This document shows positions 39,098-48,320 of a DNA stretch of 48,320 nucleotides, piece by piece. The notes beneath the pieces are model-generated. The model searched no databases. It worked only from the letters and a program-made list of their open reading frames with translations, and was not told the origin of the DNA. Origin of the DNA: Lojkania enalia (lineage: Eukaryota; Ascomycota; Dothideomycetes; Pleosporales); contig ML986852.1 of the NCBI GenBank assembly GCA_010094045.1, positions 1-48,320 on the forward strand, in the 5' to 3' direction. The position numbers and the translations under genes are program-made. How positions within the stretch are numbered: the stretch's first letter is position 1; every line of letters starts with the position of its first letter.

Positions 39098-40577
39098 CGT
39101 AGTGTTTGCGCTGTGTAAAACATGTGTGCTTATTTGCGTCGACGTAAGTGCAAAAGCTACCCGCTTAGTCATTCCGGGTGGCTTGGCAGCCTGAACACTA
39201 CTTATTGGTCGCAGCGGCTTTACCTCAACACAGACGATTAATGGATAGCAAAGTCCGACTCTGCGACCAGTACGAGGTGCTGTCTACTAACTTAATCCTT
39301 ATGATGAGAGCCAATGCAGAAAGGCATCAATAACCGGAGATAATCAATAACCTGTGAACAACAACATGTACTTCTACATAAAGAGCAGTTACCTCTGAGA
39401 GACCAACGACTGATATCAACAACGACGCAGCGAACCGATACAATCAGCAACTGAGCGAACAAGAGGACAACAGATTTCAGAAAAGCGAGCCTGGATTCAT
39501 AGACAGGAGGCTCCAAACTAAGGTGAGCCTGGAGTCACAGTCAGGAGGCTCCAAACCAAGTTTTAAGCAATCTGTTCGCAATAAACCGAATGCACTATCA
39601 GACACACAACCACTTCAACTTGCTTCCCTACGCACCTCCCAACCGGCTTCCACCATACACCAGTCCTGCCTTCGAAGTTTGGGTTGTCACAAACATGTTC
39701 GATGAGCTGCTGCTACGCCGATATCCTGGCCTGCAACACTCCTGCAATCGCTCTAGATGAGGACGAACGACAAGAGGAGGGTGGTCATACTCTACTAACC
39801 CCCTACTGAACGAGACTACTTTGATAAGGCAGAAGTTTCGAGGACACAATGGTATGGGCTCAGAATGAGACGTTTGGATGAGAAAAGGTCTCGCGCAAAA
39901 CTCCGTTAGCGCGTATTATAGTCAACGTGAGAGCCAAGCAGGCCGCAAGGCACCTGCGGCGTACGAATAAATCAAATTAAATTAAATCAAACAGACAGTT
40001 GATTACGCAAACACAAGGCGCATATTTATTCCTTGGCCGTGAGCATGGCGAATGCATGGCTTTACCTTGCTTCCCGATGGTAAAAGTGTTAGGGGCTAAC
40101 AATCAGAATTTAAATGTGGTTCTCACATAGTTTCTATCACGTCAACACGGTACATGCTAACTGCGACAGCGTCATCTTCGCCAACTGCTTCAAGGACATC
40201 AGCGAGTTACTTGGACATATTGTTCGTCACATTCCTAATAGCATCAAGGCCCGTGATTTCTCTCCCTACTCGCCTTCTAATAAGTTGGCGATCTCCTACG
40301 CAACTATAGGACAAACTCAATCGTATGGATTAATGTTCCTGGGAATTTAAGCAGCTGTGTCTGCCGCGAGGATGCGATTTGTCTAGGGACCGAATGCGAC
40401 ATTTTTCCACGCGAACAGATGATATCGTATATTTGATTACTCTGCGCAGAGGGTTAAATCAACAAACGAGTTGAGAATGACTATAAGCAATCCCCCAAAA
40501 GGTAATTCGTAACTGCTCTATCACTTCCAGAGATCTGATTCCTCTAGCTATAGAGCCTATACAAGCACGCGAGATAC
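39098..40577. other. Intergenic region of normal composition between the FPGS-like and HET genes
   Basis: It must contain the promoter of the FPGS-like gene (right of 39097) and the 3' end of the HET gene. Only short, unconvincing frames are present; the longest is 78 codons at 40114-40350 on the plus strand, with no recognisable motif. A 38-bp tandem repeat lies at 39487-39561. No tRNA was recognised. Confidence 0.55.
39487..39561. repeat. Two tandem 38-bp units, each with a small hairpin
   Basis: GAGCCTGGATTCATAGACAG is followed 38 bp later by GAGCCTGGAGTCACAGTCAG. Both continue GAGGCTCCAAAC(T/C)AAG. In each unit GAGCCT pairs with AGGCTC. Confidence 0.75.
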
Positions 40578-42437
40578 TCATAGAACGGTAATTGTGTTCA
40601 TGAATGCCTTATCGTCCCAAGTATGGTCCATAGCCCCATGTATGTAGACCTCCCCAATCAGTTGAAAGCACCTGCTGTTTCCGGGGATTGAACGGAAGAG
40701 GTGTGGAACGTCGGAGCCGTAAAGGGTGTAGATGATGTCTCCAGCTTCTGCTTCCGATGGCCCAATACCCATATATTTTCCGCTCACAAGTAAAGGACGC
40801 CTGGAAATGGCAATGTCATGTAATTGCTGATAATAGTGGCCCAATCCGTCCTCGATTAAATGGTCTATTTCCATTGATTTCAAATCCTTCGAAGCCAGGT
40901 ATTGTAGTATTTTCTGCAGTTTGACCTCTGACAATCTCGGCTTGGATGATCCATCTCTAATCTGTTGATCCGCTACAGAAGTTCGGTATAACGCATGCAG
41001 TCGTTGATCCGACGCCCCAAGGTCTATGTACACCTGGTAAGAAAGCCTCTCCAAGTCGTCCAACCATTGACTGACTCCTCCAGCTTTCCAGACTGCACCA
41101 ACATCCAGAATCTCTCCAATCAGCCTTCCTTTGACGCCGAGAAGGGGTGCTGTTATTTCAATTGGTTTGAACTTGATATGACTTGCTGCATTGGTCCTAC
41201 CAGCTGCATACGGCGGCTGCAGGCAGCTGGTGTGAATTCGGGCAGATCTATCAAGTCCTCGCTGCTGTAGGGGCATGCGACGATTATCGTGAGGCCAGTC
41301 AGGGACCCATGATGGTAGAGCATGCTGACTAGTTTCCGAGTCAGTAAGGGAGAGAACTTCAACGAATCCGTTGAGGAGTAGCTTCTCCGCTACAGCCGTA
41401 AAGACTTGTTCGAAAGTTTGGTGATAATCCACGCGAATGCCAAGCGTCTCGGCGTCGCTAGCTAGGCCCAGCAAAGCAAACACTTTGTCACGGGGATCCG
41501 AGGCGTAAAACTTGCGATGGGTACGGAGTAAATGGATCAAAGGCAAGGATGCTGCTGCTCGACGAGTCTTGAGAAGATTGATAGGATCCTGGGTATCGAC
41601 GTGAATGATTGATGGTTCCATAACTGGCTGCCTGACGTTGAGTGAAACTCTCATCGTGGTAACGTAGTGCCTAAAGTTCCGCAATAGCCTCAAAGCATGA
41701 TGCATGGCCGTTTCTGTGATTCTGGCTTTCCCGCACATGAAGATAATTGTCCGTGCACTGACCACCTCTTGGACAACCCAGATCCTACCCCAGTACGGCC
41801 TCTTGAGGATCTTTGACAATGCTTCGCAAAGGCGCATTGACGAGGTTGGGTCAGTCGTGAATAATTGTGCATTCAGTTCCCTCAGGAAACTAGTCAAATC
41901 ATCGCTCGGAAGTGCTTTGTTGTCCTCAAAACGGGAGAGGAGATGGCGTAGTCTCAGCTCGGGCGTCATACCTATGCCCAGGTTATAGGATCGAGTCCCG
42001 AATTGCACGATCCAGTCAACAGCAAGATCACTATCCTCCGCAGCCGGTCCCAGCCAGGCAATTACCTCCTGCGCCCGCGAGTAAATTTCACCCATTTGTC
42101 GTACCTGCACACTCTTCTCGACCTCATCGTCTTGGTCGATGCGTAAGGCATCGACTCATAGAGTGCGGCTATCGCAAGGCAATTGTAAATGACACAGCGC
42201 ATTCTCAAGATTCACTGTTATCCGGAATGGTTGCCCGTTGAGAATGATTGTACGCGTTCGCTCAAGTTTACCCCAACTGTAGGATAAGGCGGTAAAGGCC
42301 GGTGCATCATCAATGGAAACATGCGATACAGCACAAGCCATTGCACTGGCTTGCGCAGGTGCATCAACACAGGGTAAAAGATGAATTAGCCTAATTCTCC
42401 GTTTGTCTGGAGTCAACGAACGATACGCAAAGGACAT
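40578..42437 (-). pseudogene. HET-domain (heterokaryon incompatibility) protein with one premature TGA
   Basis: One frame spans 620 codons without intron or frameshift and is broken only by TGA at 42158-42156 (codon 94). Before it: MSFAYRSLTPDKRRIRLIHL, ALSYSWG (50-56), NLENAL (76-81) and RTL. After it: VDALRIDQDDE (from 95), RPYWGRIWVVQE (~213-224), SDPRDKVFALLGLA (~313-326), VPDWP, and a C-terminal SRRPLLVSGKYMGIGPSEAE segment with GDIIYTLYG. HET proteins normally read LWxDALCIxQ here, so the stop replaces Trp; the Cys is also Arg. Such proteins trigger cell death after fusion of unlike strains. An intron cannot remove the stop because coding homology runs through it. Translation could at best give 93 residues, or a C-terminal product from a later start. 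It may be a null allele. Confidence 0.9.
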
Positions 42438-42908
42438 CGCGGCGTAACTTTAAAGCAGGAGTGCCTTACAAGTCGCACGGTAAAGGGAGTTTGGACGCTA
42501 TCGCTGAGAGGCGCAAAGGCGGGAGGCGGCGGCGGATCGGCGGACTGTAACGAAGCGGGCTTCAGTTCCAAGACTAAGTTTAATTTAGCTAGCGTTACTT
42601 CTTTTCCTATACACAAAAGTCAGAATCCCCTGCCAGATCAGATGGAGCGCCAAAACGAGGAAGCTGTAGATAGGGAAGATGTATTCAGTGCTGATTCTTG
42701 TTCAGGGGGATGCTACCGGGCTATCGTAATTAATTGATTGATTAACAGTAACGTACCTTACAAGCGAGCGGCCCAGGGTTGTTAACGATATAACGATAGA
42801 AATTATACGATTATCGGTTTTATATCGGTATTTTATCTTATTAATCGTATATTATCGTTTATTGTATCCTTTACTGTAGACGGTTAGGCTCGCTACCTAT
42901 AAACTCTC
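42438..42908. other. Upstream flank of the HET gene and right edge of the gene island
   Basis: Normal composition to about 42760 (probable HET promoter), then an abrupt shift to AT-rich DNA. No gene is recognised. Within it, 42784-42858 holds a cluster of CGAT and ATCG tetramers. Confidence 0.55.
42784..42858. repeat. CGAT/ATCG cluster at island boundary
   Basis: AACGATATAACGATAG, TACGATTATCGG, TATATCGGTA, TAATCGTATATTATCG: CGAT words on the left give way to their complement ATCG on the right, a loosely palindromic layout. Function unknown; it could be the end of a mobile element. Confidence 0.4.
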
Positions 42909-43105
42909 TATTATAGATATCTCTAATAGAACTTCTATACTAGACTCTATTAAGGTTTAAAACTCTATATAGTTAATAAAATAAAACTAATATAAAATAT
43001 ATAATATATTTAGTAGTTTAATTAACTAAATAAATAAATATATTTAACTATTTAATTAATTAAATAATTAGATAGAAAGAATAATAGAAAAACTAGATTA
43101 TATTT
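42909..43105 (+). repeat. Truncated LTR of the second gypsy family
   Basis: TATTATAGATATCTCTAATA and the later AAAACTAATATAAAATATAT match the first ~200 bp of the LTR at 24415. The match stops at AACTAGATTATATTT, where the E repeat begins, so its 3' part is missing. Confidence 0.75.
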
Positions 43106-43149
43106 AGACTAGTAAATAGAGTATATAATATTTTACTTAGATTAAGGTT

Positions 43150-43295
43150 AGATTTAAAATTTTTAATATTAAAGTTAAAATTAAAATAGAGTTTTTAATA
43201 TTAAAGTATAGATTAAGTAGAAGGTTTTAGTATTAAAGTTAAGGTTAAAGTAGAGTTCTTAATACTAGAATATAAGGTTAAAGTAGAAGTATTTT
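43150..43295 (+). repeat. Short tandem array (~33-bp units) inside repeat E
   Basis: Units such as TTTTTAATATTAAAGTTAAA, TTTTAGTATTAAAGTTAAGG and TTCTTAATACTAGAATATAA follow one another, each with a GTTAAGG/GGTTAAAGTAGAG-like part. The same array appears at 29835-29995 (reversed) and 48185-48320. Confidence 0.7.
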
Positions 43296-43879
43296 ATAGA
43301 GTTTCTCTATAATTATAGAAAATAATTATATATTATATATTATATATTATATATTTATTATAGTAAATTATTATAGTAGAGAACTAGTTTTATTTAAAAT
43401 AGCTTTTTCTAAGCTTAAAACTATCTAGAGATTATAATTCTAATCTAATAGAAGACTAAACCCTTTATAGTATTATTTTACTAAATATATATTTTTATTT
43501 TAAATAGTAATCTACTTTATATAAATTATATTTATATTATAATTTAGTATAGTTAGTATTATATAATATAAATTATATAAAAAAATATATTCTTTTAAAG
43601 AATTTAATAAGAAAAATTTAATAGACTTTTAAAAAGCTTTAATTATACTCTATTACTAATATATTTTACTACTATAAGTATCCTTCTAAACTATAGTAGT
43701 AATTTTATAGATTAGCTATAAAAAAGAAAACTTTTAAAAGAGAAGTTTAATACTCTTCTAATATTATTTAATCTATTAAAGTATAATAGTTATATTTTAT
43801 TAGTATATAATTATAATAAAAACCTATAATAATTTACCTTTAAAATAATAGTAATACTTTACTAGTATAAACTTTACTA

Positions 43880-45731
43880 ATATAATCCACCACCGAGCGG
43901 TTAAAACCACCAAGCGGTTAATAACCCACCTAATTTCAATTTCAAAGCAGGATATCTCTACAGCTATTAAAGCAATTGATTATATAGCGATATCTATATA
44001 ATCCTTACTATTTAATGTTTCAATTGGAGCTATTTTATACGTCTTAATATGGTGGCCTAGCTCTCGACAGCGCCTGCAGCGTCTTAATTAGCGTGGTTAA
44101 CTGTAACTATTTAGGCCTTTTTATTCTATTTAACGGCCTTCTTGTTATTACTTTACTAATTGCAGCCTATCTAATATAGAGATAGTACTTACGCCCTTAA
44201 TTATCTTATATTTATGCTCCTTGCGCTTTATAAGTATCGTATTTGCCGCCCGGAGATCTCTATTCTCCATCTCTAAAAACGACTGCCTATACGCTATAGA
44301 TGTAATACCCTTTATAAGACTTATAAGACCCTTAAGTATTAATGTTGGTAAGCTATCTTAATATTGTTCTACGCGCTATTGTACGTATTATATCTAGTAT
44401 TCTACCTCTAAGCGATTATATAGTGTTTATAGCTGCTATTTAGCAGGTTCTAAGAGCGGTAGTATTAGAGTTCGTAAAGCTTAGATATTAAGCTTTAAAA
44501 TAACACAATCTGGACTAAATAAGACTAATCCGGACCCTCTAAAGCCTCTAGCTATATTTTTATTAGTAATAGCGTTATTAAAGGCCGCTTTAAATGCGGG
44601 TAGGAAGTCTTCTTTAGTTATATAGTTAATACGGCACTAAATTAAGCTTTTAATCTCCTTACTATATGCACGCTTTAATAGACTAAAACAGCCTATATCA
44701 AGTAGCTGTAGAAGATAAGATAAGTGTAGAGGTATATAAAGCGTAATAATATTACGTTCTTTACAATAATTATAAAATTCGATAGAATTATAGCTATTAT
44801 AGCCGTCTATAATAAGTAGTTGGTAGGCGCTAGTAGTACTAGCTTTAGTATGTTTATTAAAGTACTTAAGCCACTTAAACCCGTGTTTAATAGACGTCCA
44901 GCCCTTCTTACTAACAGATAAAACCTACTAAGGCTTATCCACAATTAACTAGTACCAGGTATTATATTGTTGCGCGCCCTTAAGGATAATAAATAGTAGA
45001 ACCGGCCAGCTACGCGTATTCGCTACTACAATTGCTATTACCTACTTAATATTACTAGGCTGGATAGATTTAGGCATTTGTCACCTCTTAGTACTAGTAA
45101 TAACCATTTTTGGGCCAATTTTACCTATTTAGAAGCCGGTCTCGTCGAAATTGTACGTATCTTCGTTAAGGATGCTGTACTTAGCCTTAGTATTATACAT
45201 AAGGCGGAACCAGCCTTAAATAACTTTAGAATCTTCGTTTAGAGCTCTTTAGTAGTTATATCATCGATTAACGCGTAATTTAAGCTTTAGAACACGTGAG
45301 ACGAAGTGATTAGGCTAATTTTTGCCGACAGGTTGCTAACCGCGATTAAGAAGTAGTTTATCGGCTATATCTCGCAGCATATTAAGATTAAGCTGAAACC
45401 CACGCGTATCTACATCAAGTGTATGGTCTATAATCGACCTCTCCTCCAGCTCTATAAGATTCTTCGAATTAGGGGTATAATCGGCCCTATAAGGTCTCCT
45501 ATTACGGCGCTCTTTTAGGGTAGTATAGCTAACTTTAAACGCCTGCGCTGCAGCTAGATTTAACTTAAATTAACCTTGTTTAAAAGCTTTATTTGCTATA
45601 GTTATATCGGCTTTAGATAAGCGCATTCTATCGCGTGGTTGTGGAGATATTACGAAAATTAATAGGGTGGTGGAGATTTTAGTGGGTTACTGACCGCTCG
45701 GTGGTTTTAACCGCTCGGTGGTAGATTACGT
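43880..45731 (-). mobile_element. Pogo/Fot1-type DNA transposon (1,852 bp)
   Basis: The inverted ends are ATATAATCCACCACCGAGCG (left) and the mirrored ACGTAATCTACCACCGAGCG (right), followed by a second subterminal AGCGGTTAA/AGCGGTCAG block. TA is duplicated at 43878-43879 and 45732-45733, inserted in repeat E; the uninterrupted E copy confirms the site. Composition is less AT-rich than the host repeat. Confidence 0.93.
44090..45626 (-). pseudogene. Pogo/Fot1-type transposase with several nonsense codons
   Basis: From ATG at 45626 on the minus strand: MRLSKADITIANKAFKQG then a stop, a psq-type helix-turn-helix (AAAQAFKVSYTTLKERR), a CENP-B/Tc5-type segment (FQLNLNMLRDIADKLLLNRG), then the DDE core with YNFDETGF, LLIIDGYNSY and LLDIGCFSLLK, so all three acidic catalytic residues remain. 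FLPAFKAAFNNAI and GFRGSGLVLFSPD follow. About a dozen stops replace expected Gln, Trp or Arg codons, so this copy is inactive, but it is the best preserved transposase here. The 3' end is approximate. Confidence 0.88.
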
Positions 45732-46009
45732 TAGTATAGGTACCTTATAAACTAATTTAGTAGTAAGCTTTTTTAGAGAAACTTACTATCTATTAGAACG
45801 ATTTTAGATTATACTATTTCTTAAGGACGAGATATTATATATTAATAGTAGTAGAATAGAGTAGTTAATATTAATAATTAAAATTAATAGTATAGAGCTG
45901 AATTAGAGTTTATTAATAGATATTTAAAATATAAATATAGATACTAAAATATATATATATTATAAAGTAAAGTTAATAAAATATTTAGGCGTATATTATA
46001 AGAATACTA

Positions 46010-47881
46010 ATATATAGTATAAGCGAGCTGATTACCTAAGTAAGCTGATTATAATATTAAGACTCTACTAAAATCGCGATAATTATACTTTATAATATTA
46101 TACTATAACTAATAACTGTAGAATTAATTTAGAAAGAAGCTAGAATATAACTTATACTCTAAACTCTTTAATAAGATATAATACTAACTATACGTTATGT
46201 TGCATTAATCTATAATATCTCCTAAAGTATATTTAGTATATAAAAGTAAGGAATAGCTTTATAATATAATTGCTAGCCTAATTTAATAAAGTTTAGTAAG
46301 ATTAAGAAGTAGATAATTATTTAGTATATACTAGATCTAGATATAAGAGGATTTCCGCTACAGCTTACTACTATTTAAGATATAGCTAATTTACTACTAG
46401 CTGCGTACTCTACTAGCTAGGTTAGAAAGAACTAGGTAGAAAACTTTATTAAATGTATATTTAAGCTTAAGGTTAAATTTAATTAAAAGTACAACTATTT
46501 AAGAGCTAAATATAAGAATTCTAAGGTTATAAGAGGCTAGTTCTACCTTATATAGAATATAAAAGCTAAATACGATATTATTAATAAAAATATATATAAC
46601 TTTAATAAATTAGGCTTTATAATAAGCGTAATATTAATAGAAGTAGTAGTTACTAACTCTAAGAGATAGAATTAATTAAAGCAGTTTTAGCTAGGTAATT
46701 ACAAGTAGACTATAGTTATCTAGGATATTAACGTAATAGGATAAGTAATACTATTTTTTATTATCTTTATAGGTATCTACTACCTCTCTATATAGTATAA
46801 AGAAGATAATATTCTACTAACCTAGGCTATACAGGTTACTAATAACAGCTGGACGATAAATAATATTAGTATTAAGTAGTTAAAATACTTTAATATATAT
46901 ATAAAAGATTATACTATTAGTATATATTAATTACTAATTCTTAACAGCTATAAGAGCTATAACTTACTTAAATTTAGGTAGCTCTACGAGGAAAAGAATA
47001 TTATTACTCTCTATATACCTCTATATTTATCGTACCTACTACAGCTACTAAATATAGGTTGTTTCTCACCTTTAAAGACTATATACGGGCGCTAAGTTAA
47101 GTAGCTAATACGCGGTTATATTAACTACATTATAAAAATCGAGTTCTTACTCTACTTTAAAGTAGCTTTTAACATAGCAATTATAAAGAGTAATATCCTA
47201 AGTAGCTTTTAAAGTACTAGTCTAATTCTATTCGATTTAGATATAGTATTATCGAAGCTTAAAGTTTAACTATATATACTAATACCTTCTATAGTTGAAG
47301 ATACCCCTTAGGAGTTAAAAATACTAAGTAATCCTATTAAATTTAGGTCTTAATCTATATACGTTCAATTAAAAGTTTAAAAGTATCTAGATAACTTATC
47401 TACTTTAATAGTAGAGGCGTTTAAATAGTTTATAAAGAGTGCTGCGTATATAATATATAAAAATATACTATTATACGCTTAGGTTACTAAGCTTTAAGCA
47501 GCTAATAAAGCCGCTATATAACGTCGATTATATAAAAGAAAGTATATATAGAAGAAAGGTAACCTAACAATTGAAAAAGACGTTTAATTAACTACTCTAA
47601 AAGAGTTTAGCGCTTATACTAATAGGAAGAAGGGTAGGAAGAAGGTACGCGTTAATAGAGGCTAGCTAACTTAAAAGTACTATAGGTAGTATAGCGAGGC
47701 TAGGTATAACTCGCGGACGTGTAAAAATAATACTATAAATATAGAAGAATAGGCTACTATACTATATAGTATAATAGAATATAAGAAAGTATAATATTTT
47801 GCGAAAAGTAGTTGTAATTTTAGTATAGTCTTAGTATTATAATCAGCTCGCTTGGGTGATTAGCTCGCTTATACTATACGT
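46010..47881 (+). mobile_element. Fot1/pogo-like DNA transposon (1,872 bp), copy b
   Basis: Same length and terminal repeats as 14406-16277 (ATATATAGTATAAGCGAGCT left; mirrored ACGTATAGTATAAGCGAGCT right), with TA at 46008-46009 and 47882-47883, inserted in repeat E. Its transposase relic is collinear with copy a (NIITLYIPLYL, then CFSPLK) and carries stops at Gln/Trp positions; the second catalytic block reads LILNSYKS. The differences from copy a are mainly transitions. Confidence 0.93.
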
Positions 47882-48140
47882 TATAATAAAAAACTATAAT
47901 AACTTACTATTTTATAAAACTAGTAGTATATTTTTTAATAATAGTTTTTTATATTAAACTAACTAATATTTTATATTTATTTAGATATATATATATTTTA
48001 TTATTACTTCTATCTAATCTATACTAGTAGATAGTATATATACTTATTATATTAAGCTTAATACTCTATAATAATTCTTCTTTCTATTATACTCTTATTA
48101 ATATAATTTTAAATCTTCGATTTATTATATACTTTTATTA

Positions 48141-48320
48141 GACTAGTAAATAGAGTATATAGTATCTTATCTAGGTTAAAGTTAGATTTAGGATTCTTAG
48201 TACTAGAGTTAAGGTTAAAATAGAGTTTTTAGTATTAAGATATAAGTTAGGTAGGGGTTCTTAGTATTAAAGTTAAGGTTAGAGTAGAGTTCTTAGTATT
48301 AAGGTATAAGATTAAGGTAG
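48141..48320 (+). repeat. Start of a further tandem copy of repeat 'E' (cut by window end)
   Basis: GACTAGTAAATAGAGTATAT at 48141 repeats the start of E at 43108, followed by the ~33-bp tandem units (TTCTTAGTATTAAAGTTAAG). This copy is the least mutated of the three at these units. Confidence 0.75.

Larger units (their letters stand above)
43106..48140 (+). repeat. Repeat 'E', plus copy, split by two DNA transposons
   Basis: E is present as 43106-43879, 45732-46009 and 47882-48140, about 1.31 kb when the two insertions and their TA duplications are removed. It is collinear with the reverse complement of 28704-30029. A second E starts at once at 48141, so E occurs in direct tandem here. Confidence 0.75.

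Noticed and set aside
40114..40350. 78-codon plus-strand frame in the intergenic region
   Set aside because: No recognisable motif, no conserved context, and a length expected by chance in DNA of normal composition.
42111..42180. An intron that would remove the TGA in the HET gene
   Set aside because: Coding similarity to HET proteins runs straight through the stop, and the only GT...AG pair across it would be about 25 bases, too short for an intron.
42413..42616. 67-codon minus frame upstream of the HET gene
   Set aside because: It overlaps the HET N-terminus in another frame and shows no recognisable domain.
43150..43295. True telomere repeat tract
   Set aside because: No run of exact TTAGGG units is present; only GTTAAGG-like words within ~33-bp units.

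Overview
The window looks like a filamentous ascomycete (Pezizomycotina) chromosome with active or past repeat-induced point mutation (RIP). The evidence is short GT-AG introns of 45-49 bp in the one intact gene, a heterokaryon-incompatibility (HET) domain gene, Fot1/pogo-type transposons, Ty3/gypsy retrotransposons, and long TA-rich tracts almost devoid of CpA and TpG. In those tracts the stop codons in transposon frames fall where Trp or Gln is expected.

About 42.5 of 48.3 kb is degraded repeat DNA. From left to right it holds: two tandem copies (3,907-bp period) of a minus-strand RecQ-like helicase gene (1-8595); an AT-rich block with a ~150-bp inverted repeat (8588-10614); a pyrimidine-rich minisatellite with a ~70-bp period (10615-13400); and a third helicase copy (from 14133) broken by a Fot1-like transposon (14406-16277) and by a gypsy element (17124-24379). 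That gypsy element itself carries a deleted Fot1-like element (19218-20353). Next come fragments of another gypsy family in opposed orientations (24415-28146), a lone LTR (28147-28348), an unknown 1.3-kb repeat here called E (28704-30029), and a structurally complete gypsy element with 202-bp LTRs and a TAATA target duplication (30509-36012).

A sharply bounded gene island (about 37.26-42.76 kb) has normal composition. It holds a five-exon, apparently intact folylpolyglutamate synthase-like gene (37415-39097, minus) and, upstream on the same strand, a HET-domain gene (40578-42437) that is complete except for one in-frame TGA where the family has Trp. Between them are 1.5 kb with no recognisable gene.

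The right end returns to repeats: an LTR fragment, then tandem E copies, the first split by a pogo-type transposon (43880-45731) and by a second copy of the 1,872-bp Fot1-like element (46010-47881).

I find no clear novel molecular system. The most interesting points are the variant folate-ligase paralog stranded in a repeat desert, the single-stop HET gene whose mutation is not in RIP context, the unclassified E repeat with a GTTAGG-like internal array, and the insertion history that can be read from target duplications.
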